The position numbers were made by a program, and so were the translations under genes. Under the pieces are notes generated by a model. It had not been told where the DNA came from. It saw only the letters and a list, made by a program, of their open reading frames with translations, and made no database searches. From Candidatus Uhrbacteria bacterium (GTDB lineage Bacteria > Patescibacteriota > Patescibacteriia > 2-12-FULL-60-25), in contig QEVR01000001.1 of assembly GCA_003576745.1 (NCBI GenBank), forward strand, positions 62,001 to 126,000: DNA of 64,000 bases, given 5' to 3'. This document shows, in pieces, positions 54,881-63,044 of this stretch (the first letter of the stretch is position 1; each line of letters begins with the position of its first letter).

Positions 54881-54996
54881 GGTCGACCGTCCGCCGACGG
54901 CGCATAGGGATTGCGGGGATGGAAATCACTTGTCTCCATGCGATCTGAACGAAACCTTTAAATCAAGAACGAATTGTGGCATATGGTCAGGTTGGG

Positions 54997-55025
54997 TTGA
55001 CATTTTCGCTTTTTCAAGGTATGTT
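54997..55025 (+). promoter_or_regulatory. Promoter of lipoprotein 2
   Basis: TTGACA (54997-55002), 17 nt, TATGTT (55020-55025). Both lipoproteins thus have their own consensus-type promoter. Confidence 0.75.
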
Positions 55026-55081
55026 ATTTTATTCCCGTGTTTCAGGATGTAATTGCGAGGGAAAAAAAGAGAGGAGAACAC

Positions 55082-55789
55082 GTGCGGAGGACCTTCACAC
55101 ATGCCGCAGTCATTCTGCTGTTTGCTGGGTGCAGCGGCGCAGAATTCACATCATCAGGGGATGAGCACGATGCACAAGCATTTGGCGACACCTCCCCCGA
55201 AGATGGCAAGGCAGACGTTCCATCGGATGCCAAACCGGATGCATCGCCGGATGCTCCGGGAGATGCGCCTGAAGATATTTCGTTTGATGTCGTCGAAGAG
55301 GATGCGCCGGACGATGCATCGGACGGCAAGCCGCCGTTCGACGCGCCCGCGGATGTTCCCGCGGAAACAGGCGACATCGAATGCGACATCACCGGCATCC
55401 GCGTTGCGTGGACGCCGCCGGATCTCAGCATCTACGGAGCTTCGTCCATTACTGGCGCCAAGGGCGGGATCGGCACCCTGTCGAATCCGAACATGACGGA
55501 TTTCGCCTGCGGACCCGCAAAGGATCTCGAAACTGAACCGGACCGCTACGCATGCTGCTTCAGCTACGGCAAGGCCATGCCTGCCATGTCGGGGAAGGAT
55601 CTTTTCTTCGACTTCCAGCTCTCGAACGGCAAAACGGCATGCAACACCACGGGATGCCCCGCGCCATTCACGCAGTTTTCCGTGAAGGTGGACGGACAGG
55701 CCGTGACGAGCATAAACGTGGCTCTCGAGGACCCGAATTGCCAGGTCGCCTCCGGGACCTGCAAATGGGTGCTCCATGTCGGGCTGTAG
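55082..55789 (+). CDS. Asp/Ala/Pro-rich lipoprotein 2 (paralogue)
   Basis: The 235-residue protein starts with GTG behind an AGGAG Shine-Dalgarno. It has a signal sequence with lipobox FAGC, an Asp/Ala/Pro stalk (residues about 30-100), then a Cys-rich domain that aligns with lipoprotein 1: CDITGIRVAWTPPDLS, DRYACCFSYG and CNTTGCPAPFTQFSV match CLTKGIRVRWKPP, YIFDCCF and CGISGCPVPFSQYAV. Both end in short C-x5-C segments (DPNCQVASGTCKW here). Tandem duplication is likely. The function is unknown. Confidence 0.8.
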   Translation: MRRTFTHAAVILLFAGCSGAEFTSSGDEHDAQAFGDTSPEDGKADVPSDAKPDASPDAPGDAPEDISFDVVEEDAPDDASDGKPPFDAPADVPAETGDIECDITGIRVAWTPPDLSIYGASSITGAKGGIGTLSNPNMTDFACGPAKDLETEPDRYACCFSYGKAMPAMSGKDLFFDFQLSNGKTACNTTGCPAPFTQFSVKVDGQAVTSINVALEDPNCQVASGTCKWVLHVGL

Positions 55790-55796
55790 CCTGCTT

Positions 55797-55836
55797 CGCC
55801 GCCTCCTTCCACTCGGATCGGGGCGGCGCTTTTTTA
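55797..55836 (+). terminator. Terminator of lipoprotein 2
   Basis: GCCGCC (55798-55803) pairs with GGCGGC (55822-55827), followed by a T run. Confidence 0.75.
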
Positions 55837-55854
55837 TGTTTCGGTTCGTCCGAT

Positions 55855-56100
55855 GGGGCGGGGAGTAGGGAGGGTTGCGTAGTTACGTAGGACGTAGTTG
55901 CATAGGACATACGCCATGCGGTGAGCGGGATGCGGGGGTGTGCAAAGAGTACGTAGGACGTGGTGCGTAGGGCGTAGGGGGAAGTGTACGTAGTTGCGTA
56001 GAACCCGCTGCCCTTGGCCCTTTGCCCTTGCGTCTACGTTCGTAGGTCCGTAAGACCGTAGGTTGTAGGTGAGCGGTTTCATCCTGAGTCCCGTAACCCA
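55855..56100 (+). repeat. Intergenic mosaic word repeat, copy 6 (upstream of rpsB)
   Basis: It contains gttgcgtagttacgtagg, gtaggacgtagttgcatagg, gagcgggatgcgggggtg, tacgtaggacgtggtgcg, ccctttgccc, cgtaggtccgtaagaccg and cccgtaaccc. The stretch 56101-56295 behind it has no gene and leads to rpsB. Confidence 0.85.
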
Positions 56101-56295
56101 CCCCTTGCTCATTTCAGCGCTTTTTGCTATCTTCTTGGCACTCTCGGCCATCAGCTCCCGGGCATCGACTCGTTCTCGACGGACGGCAGCTGAGAGCCGA
56201 GAATCTAAATCACCCATCGTCCCATCATTCCTTCTATGCCTTGTCCCGGCCGCCGGGATCCATAGGAGCGGGGCGAGAGGATCAAAGGAATTCAT

Positions 56296-57066
56296 ATGCC
56301 AAATATCCCAACGCTTCTTGAGTTGCTCCAGGCGGGCGTCCACTTTGGTCACCAGACATCGAAGTGGCATCCGAAAATGGAGAAGTATATTTTCGGGGAA
56401 CGCCAGGGCATTCATATTATTGACCTGGAAAAAACCCAAAGCGCGCTTGAAAAAGCGCTTGAGTTCGCCAGGAAAACTGCCGCACGCGGAGGAGTCGTTC
56501 TTTTCGTCGGCACTAAAAAGCAGGCCATGGAAGCCGTAAAGAAATCGGCCGAATATTGCGGCATGCCATATGTGAACAAGCGCTGGCTGGGAGGAACGCT
56601 GACGAATTACGTGAACATGGCGCAGCTTTTGCGGAAATATAAGGATCTCAAGCGAAAATTGGAAAAAGGCGAGCTTGTCGGCAAATACACGAAATTCGAA
56701 CAGCAAAAATTTGCCGAGCAGGTGGCCAAATACGATATGGAAATTGGCGGACTCGCAGAACTCACGCGCATTCCGGACGCCGTGTTCATTTTAGATATTC
56801 GCAAGGATAAGACAGCCATTACCGAAGCCAACCGCCGTGGCGTCAGCGTGATCGCCGTGTGCGACACGAATGTGAATCCGGAACAGGTGGATTATCCGAT
56901 TCCGGCAAATGATGATGCGATTAAATCTATCGAGCTTCTAAGTCAGCTCGTGGCTGAAGCGATTCGTGAAGGCCGCGATGAATGGGAGAAGAACCGCGCG
57001 AAACTCGGCGGGACGTTGGTTACGGCGCCGTCGGCCGCTATGCCCGAAAAAACATCATCCGTATGA
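56296..57066 (+). CDS. rpsB: 30S ribosomal protein S2
   Basis: S2 binds at the head-body junction of the 30S subunit. The 256-residue protein has the usual N-terminus (LLELLQAGVHFGHQTSKWHP, residues about 6-25), IIDLEKTQSALEKAL, the conserved KRWLGGTLTN near residue 95 and a C-terminal PIPANDDAIKSIELL. The length is normal. An AAAGGA Shine-Dalgarno precedes the ATG. It overlaps tsf by 4 nt. Confidence 0.97.
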   Translation: MPNIPTLLELLQAGVHFGHQTSKWHPKMEKYIFGERQGIHIIDLEKTQSALEKALEFARKTAARGGVVLFVGTKKQAMEAVKKSAEYCGMPYVNKRWLGGTLTNYVNMAQLLRKYKDLKRKLEKGELVGKYTKFEQQKFAEQVAKYDMEIGGLAELTRIPDAVFILDIRKDKTAITEANRRGVSVIAVCDTNVNPEQVDYPIPANDDAIKSIELLSQLVAEAIREGRDEWEKNRAKLGGTLVTAPSAAMPEKTSSV

Positions 57067-57674
57067 TTGACGCAAAAACCGTCGCCGACCTGCGCGCCCG
57101 AACCGGGGCCGGCATCGTTGACTGCAAAAAAGCTTTGGAGGCCGCCGGCGGGGATATGGAAAAGGCCGTCGAGGAGCTCCGTAAAAGCGGGGCCATGAAA
57201 GCTGCAAAAAAATCCGCAGAACGGGAAACGGCAGAGGGCCTCATCCACGCCTATATTCACTCCGACGGAAAAATCGGAGCCATGATCGAGCTTCAATGCG
57301 AAACGGATTTCGTTGCGCGGAATGCGGATTTTCGACAGCTGGCGCATGATCTCGCGATGCAGATTGTCGCGACTGATCCCGAATGGATATCACCGGACGA
57401 CATCCCGGCCGAACGTGTCGAGGCTATGAAATCGCAATACCAGAGCGAAATAGCCGAAGAAAGCAGGCCGGAAGACATCAAACGGAAAATCGTCGAAGGG
57501 AAATTGGCAAAATGGTACGAAGAAGCGACGCTCATGAAACAGCCTTGGGTGAAAGACGATAGCAAAACTATCGAGTCCTTGATTCAGGAACGGATCGCGA
57601 CGATCGGAGAAAAAATCGTGATTGCGCGTTTTGTGCGCTATCGGCTGTCGGCCGAAGGAAAAAAGGTTTGCTGA
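57063..57674 (+). CDS. tsf: Elongation factor Ts
   Basis: EF-Ts recycles EF-Tu by GDP release. The 203-residue protein has the N-terminal UBA-like VADLRARTGAGIVDCKKALE, and the conserved CETDFVARN motif that contacts EF-Tu (residues about 78-86). It is the short form (E. coli EF-Ts has 283 residues), like the Thermus type. It is translationally coupled to rpsB in the common rpsB-tsf order, and a terminator follows. Confidence 0.97.
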   Translation: MIDAKTVADLRARTGAGIVDCKKALEAAGGDMEKAVEELRKSGAMKAAKKSAERETAEGLIHAYIHSDGKIGAMIELQCETDFVARNADFRQLAHDLAMQIVATDPEWISPDDIPAERVEAMKSQYQSEIAEESRPEDIKRKIVEGKLAKWYEEATLMKQPWVKDDSKTIESLIQERIATIGEKIVIARFVRYRLSAEGKKVC

Positions 57675-57682
57675 AGGATCGG

Positions 57683-57713
57683 AACCTCTCTCGCATATGT
57701 GAGGGAGGTTTTG
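57683..57713 (+). terminator. Terminator of rpsB-tsf
   Basis: AACCTCTCTC pairs with GAGGGAGGTT (one G-T) across an 8-nt loop, with T residues after. Confidence 0.8.
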
Positions 57714-57824
57714 CATTCAGGAAGGAAATACGGATCCGGCTCGTAGTGTTTGGAAGTTGGTTTTTACGTATCGATACTTGGGAATATCTGCGATGCATCT
57801 ATCTTTTTCGAACGTGTTGCGATG

Positions 57825-57930
57825 AATGTATCCGTTGAAGTGTTCCTGCGTTCCAGCGTTTTAGGGTTCCAGGGTTTCGTATTCCTGACCGCGGAACTCC
57901 GGGGCTCTGAAACCCTAAACCAAATGTGAC
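57825..57930 (+). repeat. Second word family (GTTTTAGGGTTCCAG / CCCTAAAC)
   Basis: The region has gttttagggttccagggttt and, inverted, ctgaaaccctaaac. Related words occur at 15310-15385 (gttctagag, accctaaaactctgg). The gap from 57714 to 57974 otherwise has only the promoter of the next small gene. Confidence 0.55.
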
Positions 57931-57951
57931 CCGCGGGCAATCTTTCGTTTG

Positions 57952-57960
57952 TGGTATGAT
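57952..57960 (+). promoter_or_regulatory. Extended -10 promoter of the small membrane gene
   Basis: TGGTATGAT ends 14 nt before the ATG at 57975. Confidence 0.6.
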
Positions 57961-57974
57961 ATGCGTCGTTGATT

Positions 57975-58172
57975 ATGTCGAAACTCGTCGAAAAGGTGAA
58001 AGAGACGCTGACGCCGCACCTCCGCCACAGGGTGTCGGTGCACGGCTCCATGATCACCGCCATGTGGATTTCGTTCGTTATCCTTTCTCTGGCATACGCC
58101 ATGGGCCTGCTTGCGCTCTATATGCGCATTCTTCGCCTCGAAGATATTCTTCGGACACTCGGGTCGGCGTAG
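57975..58172 (+). CDS. Small single-pass membrane protein
   Basis: The 65-residue protein has a short basic N-terminus (SKLVEKVKETLTPHLRHRV) and one transmembrane segment (MWISFVILSLAYAMGLLALY) with a short helical tail. It is positioned alone between tsf and gap and has its own extended -10. No family is recognised. The ATG at 57975 is used rather than a TTG at 57969. Confidence 0.65.
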   Translation: MSKLVEKVKETLTPHLRHRVSVHGSMITAMWISFVILSLAYAMGLLALYMRILRLEDILRTLGSA

Positions 58173-58250
58173 CGTGGGGCGATAGGAGGGGAGGGCGCGA
58201 GAAGCGCCTCCGTTTTTATTTCCGTATATCTCGGTGTATCATGTGGGAAT

Positions 58251-59255
58251 ATGACACGCATTGCCATTAATGGATTCGGTCGTATCGGCCGGAATACGTT
58301 TAAAGCCGGTCTTGGGAAGCCCGGTTTCCAGGTGGTCGCCATTAACGATCTTACGGATACAAACACGCTCGCGCACTTGTTGAAGCACGACACGACGTAT
58401 CGGACATACCACAAGACGGTGAGCTACAATGAAAAACATCTGATCGTGGATGGAAAAAAGATTCCGGTGTTCGCCGAGCGCGACCCGGGCGCGCTTCCAT
58501 GGAAGAAATTGAAGGTCGACGTGGTGTTGGAATGCACGGGCATTTTTACTTCTGAAGAAAAAGCCATGCCGCATATTGCGGCGGGAGCAAAGCGCGTCAT
58601 CATTTCCGCTCCCTCAAAGGGAGGATATGTCCCGACGCAGGTTATCGGCGTCACCAAGGGAGCGCCGAAGGATGCGAAGATTTTGAACAATGCCTCGTGT
58701 ACCACGAACAGCGTCGCGCCGGTCACCGCCGTCATGGATGAGGCCTTCGGCGTCCGAAAAGCGTTCATGACGACCATCCATTCCTATACTGCGGACCAGA
58801 ATCTTCAGGACGGGCCGCATCGCGACTTGCGGCGCGCGCGAGCGGCGGCGCAGAATATTGTTCCGACCACCACAGGTGCTGCCATCGCAACAACCGAGGC
58901 GATCCCTTCTTTGAAGAACAAGTTTGACGGCATTTCGATCCGTGTTCCGACCATTACGGTTTCCTTGTCAGACTTTACGTTTCTCCTGAAAAAGAAGGTG
59001 ACCGTCGACCTCGTGAAGAACGCTTTTACAAAGGCGGCCGCATCGCCCAGATGGAAGGGGATTCTTGAGGTGACGGACGAACCGCTCGTCTCCAGCGATT
59101 TTATTGGAAGTTCCGCGTCTGCCGTTGTCGATTTGCCGTTCACGTATGTCATCGACGGAGACTTCGTAAAAGTACTTGCATGGTATGACAATGAATGGGG
59201 GTATTCTCATCGGCTGGCCGAGCTGGCCATGCAGGTGATGAAGTCATACAGGTAA
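58251..59255 (+). CDS. gap: Glyceraldehyde-3-phosphate dehydrogenase, type I
   Basis: GAPDH converts glyceraldehyde-3-phosphate, phosphate and NAD to 1,3-bisphosphoglycerate. The 334-residue protein has the Rossmann INGFGRIGRNTFKA, the catalytic ASCTTNSVAPV with Cys at about residue 150, the His in HSYTADQNLQDGPH, and WYDNEWGYSHRLAEL near the C-terminus. The Asp at the end of the second strand (AINDLTDTNTLAHLL) favours NAD. It precedes pgk and eno in this window. Confidence 0.97.
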   Translation: MTRIAINGFGRIGRNTFKAGLGKPGFQVVAINDLTDTNTLAHLLKHDTTYRTYHKTVSYNEKHLIVDGKKIPVFAERDPGALPWKKLKVDVVLECTGIFTSEEKAMPHIAAGAKRVIISAPSKGGYVPTQVIGVTKGAPKDAKILNNASCTTNSVAPVTAVMDEAFGVRKAFMTTIHSYTADQNLQDGPHRDLRRARAAAQNIVPTTTGAAIATTEAIPSLKNKFDGISIRVPTITVSLSDFTFLLKKKVTVDLVKNAFTKAAASPRWKGILEVTDEPLVSSDFIGSSASAVVDLPFTYVIDGDFVKVLAWYDNEWGYSHRLAELAMQVMKSYR

Positions 59256-59383
59256 CGATTGGGCCGTGAGCCATACGGTTTGCGGGATGCGTAGTACATA
59301 GGACGTGGTTGCGTAGGAGGAGCATAATTCTACCCGAACCCCGTTCCCTTTGCCATTAGCCCCTTTTTCCCAATTGCCCTCTC
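59256..59383 (+). repeat. Intergenic mosaic word repeat, copy 7 (upstream of pgk)
   Basis: It contains gtgagccatacgg, cgggatgcgtag, gtacataggacgtggttgcg, GGAGGAG-cataatt-CTACCC, cccgaaccccgttccc and tttgccattagcccc. It is a short copy leading directly to the pgk ATG. Confidence 0.8.
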
Positions 59384-60691
59384 ATGAAACTTCGAACGCT
59401 TTCATTGACCAGTCGCTATGGCTGTGCCCGGGCCTATGTCCGGGTTGACTGGAATATCCCCCTCACGGGAACACCCGGAACAGGGGAATTATTGAAGATC
59501 GCCAGATCCCTCCCTTTGCTCGAAGCGCTGCATGCGCATGGCGTTATTGCGATCGTGCTGACGCATCTCGGCCGGCCGAAGCATCGGGAGGAAAAATATT
59601 CTACCCGTAAACTTGCCGGTATTGTCGGGGCCTATACGGGATTGCCGATCAAGTTTTTGGACGCGGATGTTTCCACCGAGCGCGGCCGGGCGGAGTATGC
59701 CAAGCGGTTGGATCGACTCGTTCCGGGCGACATAGCGCTGCTTGAGAATGTCCGTTTTCAGCCGGGCGAAGACACGAATGATCCAAAGCTTATTCGTGCC
59801 TATGCGGAGCACGCAGATTTTTTCATCAATGATGCGTTTGCTTCCTGCCATCGTGTTCACGCAACTGTGGTGGGCCTGGCAAACGTTCTCCCGTCCTATG
59901 CGGGACCGGCGCTTCAAGAGGAGGTGCGCAAGCTAGAGCCGCTTATAAAACGTCCGAAGCGTCCGTACTATGCTTTTATCGGCGGCGCCAAGCTCAGCAC
60001 CAAGATTCCTGTTATCGAACGGCTACTCAAGGTCGCGGACAAGGTTTTTGTGGGCGGAGCCATGGCTCACCCTTTTTATGTGGCGCAAAAAAAGCGCGTC
60101 GGAAAGTCCTTGCTGGACAGGGAAGAGATTCCGATCGCGAAAAAGCTCCTAAAACAGAAGAAGCTCTACCTTCCTGTCGACGCATGCGTTGCCGAGAAAC
60201 TTTCGTCCAGGGCGCGTCCGCGATGCGTTCGCCTGTCCGGTATTACGTCTTCAGACATTATCGGCGACATTGGGACGGAAACCATGAAGATCTGGGCGCA
60301 GGAGATTCGCCATGCGAAGACGCTTGCGTGGAATGGACCGTTTGGCGTGACTGAATTGCCGGCTTTTTCGCACGGTTCGCTCGTGATCGGCCGGGCTATC
60401 GCGTCCCGCGCCAAGGGGGCGGCCTACGGGGTGGCGGGGGGCGGGGATACCCTGCCGGTTGTGGAACGGACAGGCATGAAGGAATGGTTTGATTGGATTT
60501 CGACGGGCGGAGGGGCTATGCTTGAATTCATTGCATTGGGCGGGATGCTTCCGGGCTTAAAGCCTTTGATCGGAAAAGGGAAAGTCTTTCGAGGAATGAG
60601 CGCAAGCGTGCAATGCGATCCGCAGAATGTTCCAGCACCAAGGCCGCTTGCCGCGACTCCAAAGAGGCGGTCCAACAGAACGCGAAAATAG
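59384..60691 (+). CDS. pgk: Phosphoglycerate kinase
   Basis: PGK makes ATP and 3-phosphoglycerate from 1,3-bisphosphoglycerate. The 435-residue protein has YVRVDWNIPLTG (the usual RVDLNVP with Trp in place of Leu), THLGRPKH, LENVRFQPGEDTND, the nucleotide-site FIGGAKLSTKI and GGGDTLPVVE (residues about 345-355). The C-terminal extension of about 45 residues is Arg/Pro/Lys-rich and unusual. The SIMPL-domain gene starts 28 nt after its stop. Confidence 0.95.
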   Translation: MKLRTLSLTSRYGCARAYVRVDWNIPLTGTPGTGELLKIARSLPLLEALHAHGVIAIVLTHLGRPKHREEKYSTRKLAGIVGAYTGLPIKFLDADVSTERGRAEYAKRLDRLVPGDIALLENVRFQPGEDTNDPKLIRAYAEHADFFINDAFASCHRVHATVVGLANVLPSYAGPALQEEVRKLEPLIKRPKRPYYAFIGGAKLSTKIPVIERLLKVADKVFVGGAMAHPFYVAQKKRVGKSLLDREEIPIAKKLLKQKKLYLPVDACVAEKLSSRARPRCVRLSGITSSDIIGDIGTETMKIWAQEIRHAKTLAWNGPFGVTELPAFSHGSLVIGRAIASRAKGAAYGVAGGGDTLPVVERTGMKEWFDWISTGGGAMLEFIALGGMLPGLKPLIGKGKVFRGMSASVQCDPQNVPAPRPLAATPKRRSNRTRK

Positions 60692-60719
60692 ACTTTATTC
60701 TATTCTTTATACCAAATCT

Positions 60720-61472
60720 ATGATTCCTCCCAAATATCTCAGTGTTATTGCCGCCATTCTTTTGGCGGTTTTGACCGCGTTTGTTGGCGTGAAGACGTGG
60801 AATGCGTACAGCGAGCATGACACCATCGGCCGTCCGCCGGATGTGCGAGATACCATTACCATTAACGGCGAAGGAAAAATGACTTCGCGTCCGGATATCG
60901 CGCGCGTCTCGCTCGGCATGATTTCCGAAGGCAGGGACGTTCCGACCACGCAAAAATCCAATACGGATCAGGTGAATGCTATTACCAAGGCGATTGAAGC
61001 GCTTGGTGTCAAAGAACAGGATATTCAAACGAGCAACTATCAGATTTTTCCTCAATACGATTATACGGACGGCAAGCAGGTGCTGCGCGGCTATCAGGTG
61101 AGCCAAACGTTGGATGTGAAAATCCGCGATCTGAATTCCATCGGAACTATTTTAGCCAAGGCGGGCGAACTCGGCTCGAATCAGGTGTATGGCGTTACCT
61201 TTGACATTGACGATCCTGTAGAGCTTCAAAGGGAGGCGCGAATCAAAGCCATCGAAGACGCAAACGAAAAGGCGAAGGAGCTTGCAAAACAGCTTGGGGT
61301 GAATGTGGTTCGCGTGGTCGGATTTTATGAGGATCTCGGCGGCGTGCCGCCGGTTCCGTATTTCCGCGGATATGCCGCCGAGGGCATGGGCGGAGGCGAA
61401 GGCGTGCCGGATGTGAAGCCGGGTTCGTTCGACGTTACGTCGAATGTGAGCATTACGTACGAAATCCGCTAA
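60720..61472 (+). CDS. SIMPL-domain (DUF541) membrane-anchored protein
   Basis: The 250-residue protein has an N-terminal membrane anchor (YLSVIAAILLAVLTAFVGV, residues about 5-23), then the SIMPL/DUF541 fold: ITINGEGKMTSRPDIARVSL, the helical KAIEALGVKEQDIQTSNYQI, RGYQVSQTLDVKIRDL and a final Gly-rich segment. Homologues such as bacterial outer-membrane and eukaryotic signalling factors (BP26, SIMPL) oligomerise, but their role is poorly defined. The ATG at 60720 is chosen because a long upstream frame overlaps pgk. Confidence 0.85.
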   Translation: MIPPKYLSVIAAILLAVLTAFVGVKTWNAYSEHDTIGRPPDVRDTITINGEGKMTSRPDIARVSLGMISEGRDVPTTQKSNTDQVNAITKAIEALGVKEQDIQTSNYQIFPQYDYTDGKQVLRGYQVSQTLDVKIRDLNSIGTILAKAGELGSNQVYGVTFDIDDPVELQREARIKAIEDANEKAKELAKQLGVNVVRVVGFYEDLGGVPPVPYFRGYAAEGMGGGEGVPDVKPGSFDVTSNVSITYEIR

Positions 61473-61490
61473 TTGTCCATTCATGAGTAT

Positions 61491-62753
61491 ATGATCGGCG
61501 CCCGCATTTCTTCCATTCGCGCCAGAGAAGTACTCGACTCCAGGGGAAATCCGACTGTTGCATGCCGCGTGACATTGAGTTCAGGCGCTTCCGCGGAATC
61601 CATGGTCCCCTCCGGGGCTTCCACGGGCGTTCATGAAGTGCTAGAGCTTCGGGATGGCGGCAAGCGCTATGGGGGAAAAGGCGTCTTGAAAGCTGTAAAG
61701 AATGTAAATACGACTATCGCAAGAGCTGTGAGGGGGACGGACGCATCCAAGCAGCAAAAAATCGATTATGCGATGATCGCGCTCGACGGGACCGAGAATA
61801 AATCGAAACTCGGAGCGAATGCTGTTCTGGCTGTCTCGCTTGCCGCGGCGCAGGCGTTGGCCATACATCGGCGTATGCCGCTCTGGAAGTCGCTCCGTAA
61901 AACGTTCAATTTTCCCAAAGCGGCGTCTTTACCCATGCCGACGATGAATGTGCTGAACGGCGGCGCGCATGCCAATTGGTCGTTGGACGTGCAGGAGTGC
62001 ATGATCGTGCCACGGCAGAGAAACATGGCGGAGCGCGTCCGCGCGGGCGCTGAAGTCTTTCATGTGCTGAAGGCGCTTCTAAAGAATTCAGGATATCCCA
62101 CGACAGTGGGGGATGAAGGGGGATTTGCTCCGAAACTCAAAAACGTAGAAGAGGCTTTCATGCTTCTTGTGAAAGCCATTCGCAAGGCGGGGTATCGTCC
62201 CGGCACGGACATTGCGCTCGCAACCGACGTTGCCAGTTCGGAAATGTACGATAAGCGCGATAAAAAATATCATTTCAAAACCGAAAACAAGGTCTATTCC
62301 GCAAAGCGTCTTCTCCAGCGGTATCTCGAATGGCAAAAGGCATATCCCCTTATTTTGATCGAAGACCCCTTCGGGGAAGATGACTGGGATTCTTGGAAAA
62401 TGGCGCTTCCATCGCTCTCGAAAAAATCCCTTGTCGTCGGCGATGACTTTTTCGTCACGAATGTGAAGAGGCTCAAGCGGGGCATTCAGGAAAAGGCCGC
62501 GAATGCAATTCTCATCAAACCGAATCAGATCGGGTCTCTTACCGAGACCGTCGATGCCATTACGACGGCGCAAAAAGCCGGATTTGCCGTTATTATCTCG
62601 CACCGTTCCGGTGAAACCGAGGACACGACTATCGCGGATCTCGCCGTGGCATGCAGCGCGGAGCATATCAAGACTGGATCGCTTTCACGGTCAGACCGCG
62701 TGGCCAAATATAACCGTCTGCTTGCTATCGAACAGGAAATGGGGAGGGGGTAG
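61491..62753 (+). CDS. eno: Enolase
   Basis: Enolase interconverts 2-phosphoglycerate and PEP. The 420-residue protein has REVLDSRGNPTV near the N-terminus, GANAVLAVSLAAAQA, NVLNGGAHANWSLDVQECMI, the catalytic region VGDEGGFAPKL, IEDPFGEDDWDSW with a metal-binding acid, LIKPNQIGSLTET and SHRSGETEDTTIADLAVA (residues about 360-380). The length is standard. I chose the ATG at 61491; a TTG at 61473 is less likely. Confidence 0.97.
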   Translation: MIGARISSIRAREVLDSRGNPTVACRVTLSSGASAESMVPSGASTGVHEVLELRDGGKRYGGKGVLKAVKNVNTTIARAVRGTDASKQQKIDYAMIALDGTENKSKLGANAVLAVSLAAAQALAIHRRMPLWKSLRKTFNFPKAASLPMPTMNVLNGGAHANWSLDVQECMIVPRQRNMAERVRAGAEVFHVLKALLKNSGYPTTVGDEGGFAPKLKNVEEAFMLLVKAIRKAGYRPGTDIALATDVASSEMYDKRDKKYHFKTENKVYSAKRLLQRYLEWQKAYPLILIEDPFGEDDWDSWKMALPSLSKKSLVVGDDFFVTNVKRLKRGIQEKAANAILIKPNQIGSLTETVDAITTAQKAGFAVIISHRSGETEDTTIADLAVACSAEHIKTGSLSRSDRVAKYNRLLAIEQEMGRG

Positions 62754-62985
62754 GGATAAGGGAGTCGAAGTGCGTAGGACGTGGTTGCGTAGCGGGGAGC
62801 ATAATTCTACCCGAACCCCGTTCCCTTTGCCCTTAGCCCTTGGATCTTCATAAGTTCGTAGGTCCGTAAGACCGTAGGTTTGTAGGATGTGCTGTTCATC
62901 CTAAACCCGATCCCCGTAACCAGTAACCCATTCCCTTTGTCCTTTTGCTAATTGCCAATTGCTAAAGACTAGCTACAATTTTCCC
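62754..62985 (+). repeat. Intergenic mosaic word repeat, copy 8 (upstream of miaA)
   Basis: It contains gtgcgtaggacgtggttgcg, GGGGAG-cataatt-CTACCC, cccgaaccccgttcccttt, gttcgtaggtccgtaagacc, tccccgtaaccagtaaccc, ttgctaattgccaattgc and tagctacaatttt. The promoter of miaA lies at its right end. Confidence 0.85.
62952..62979 (+). promoter_or_regulatory. Promoter of miaA within the mosaic repeat
   Basis: TTGCCA (62952-62957), 16 nt, TACAAT (62974-62979). The same tagctacaat block precedes nusA (15411-15418), so promoter sequences seem to be part of the repeat. Confidence 0.5.
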
Positions 62986-63044
62986 CTTCACCCATCTTCT
63001 CATTGCCAAATCGGAAGTCGCCTGATACGGTTTTCTCAAAGAGT

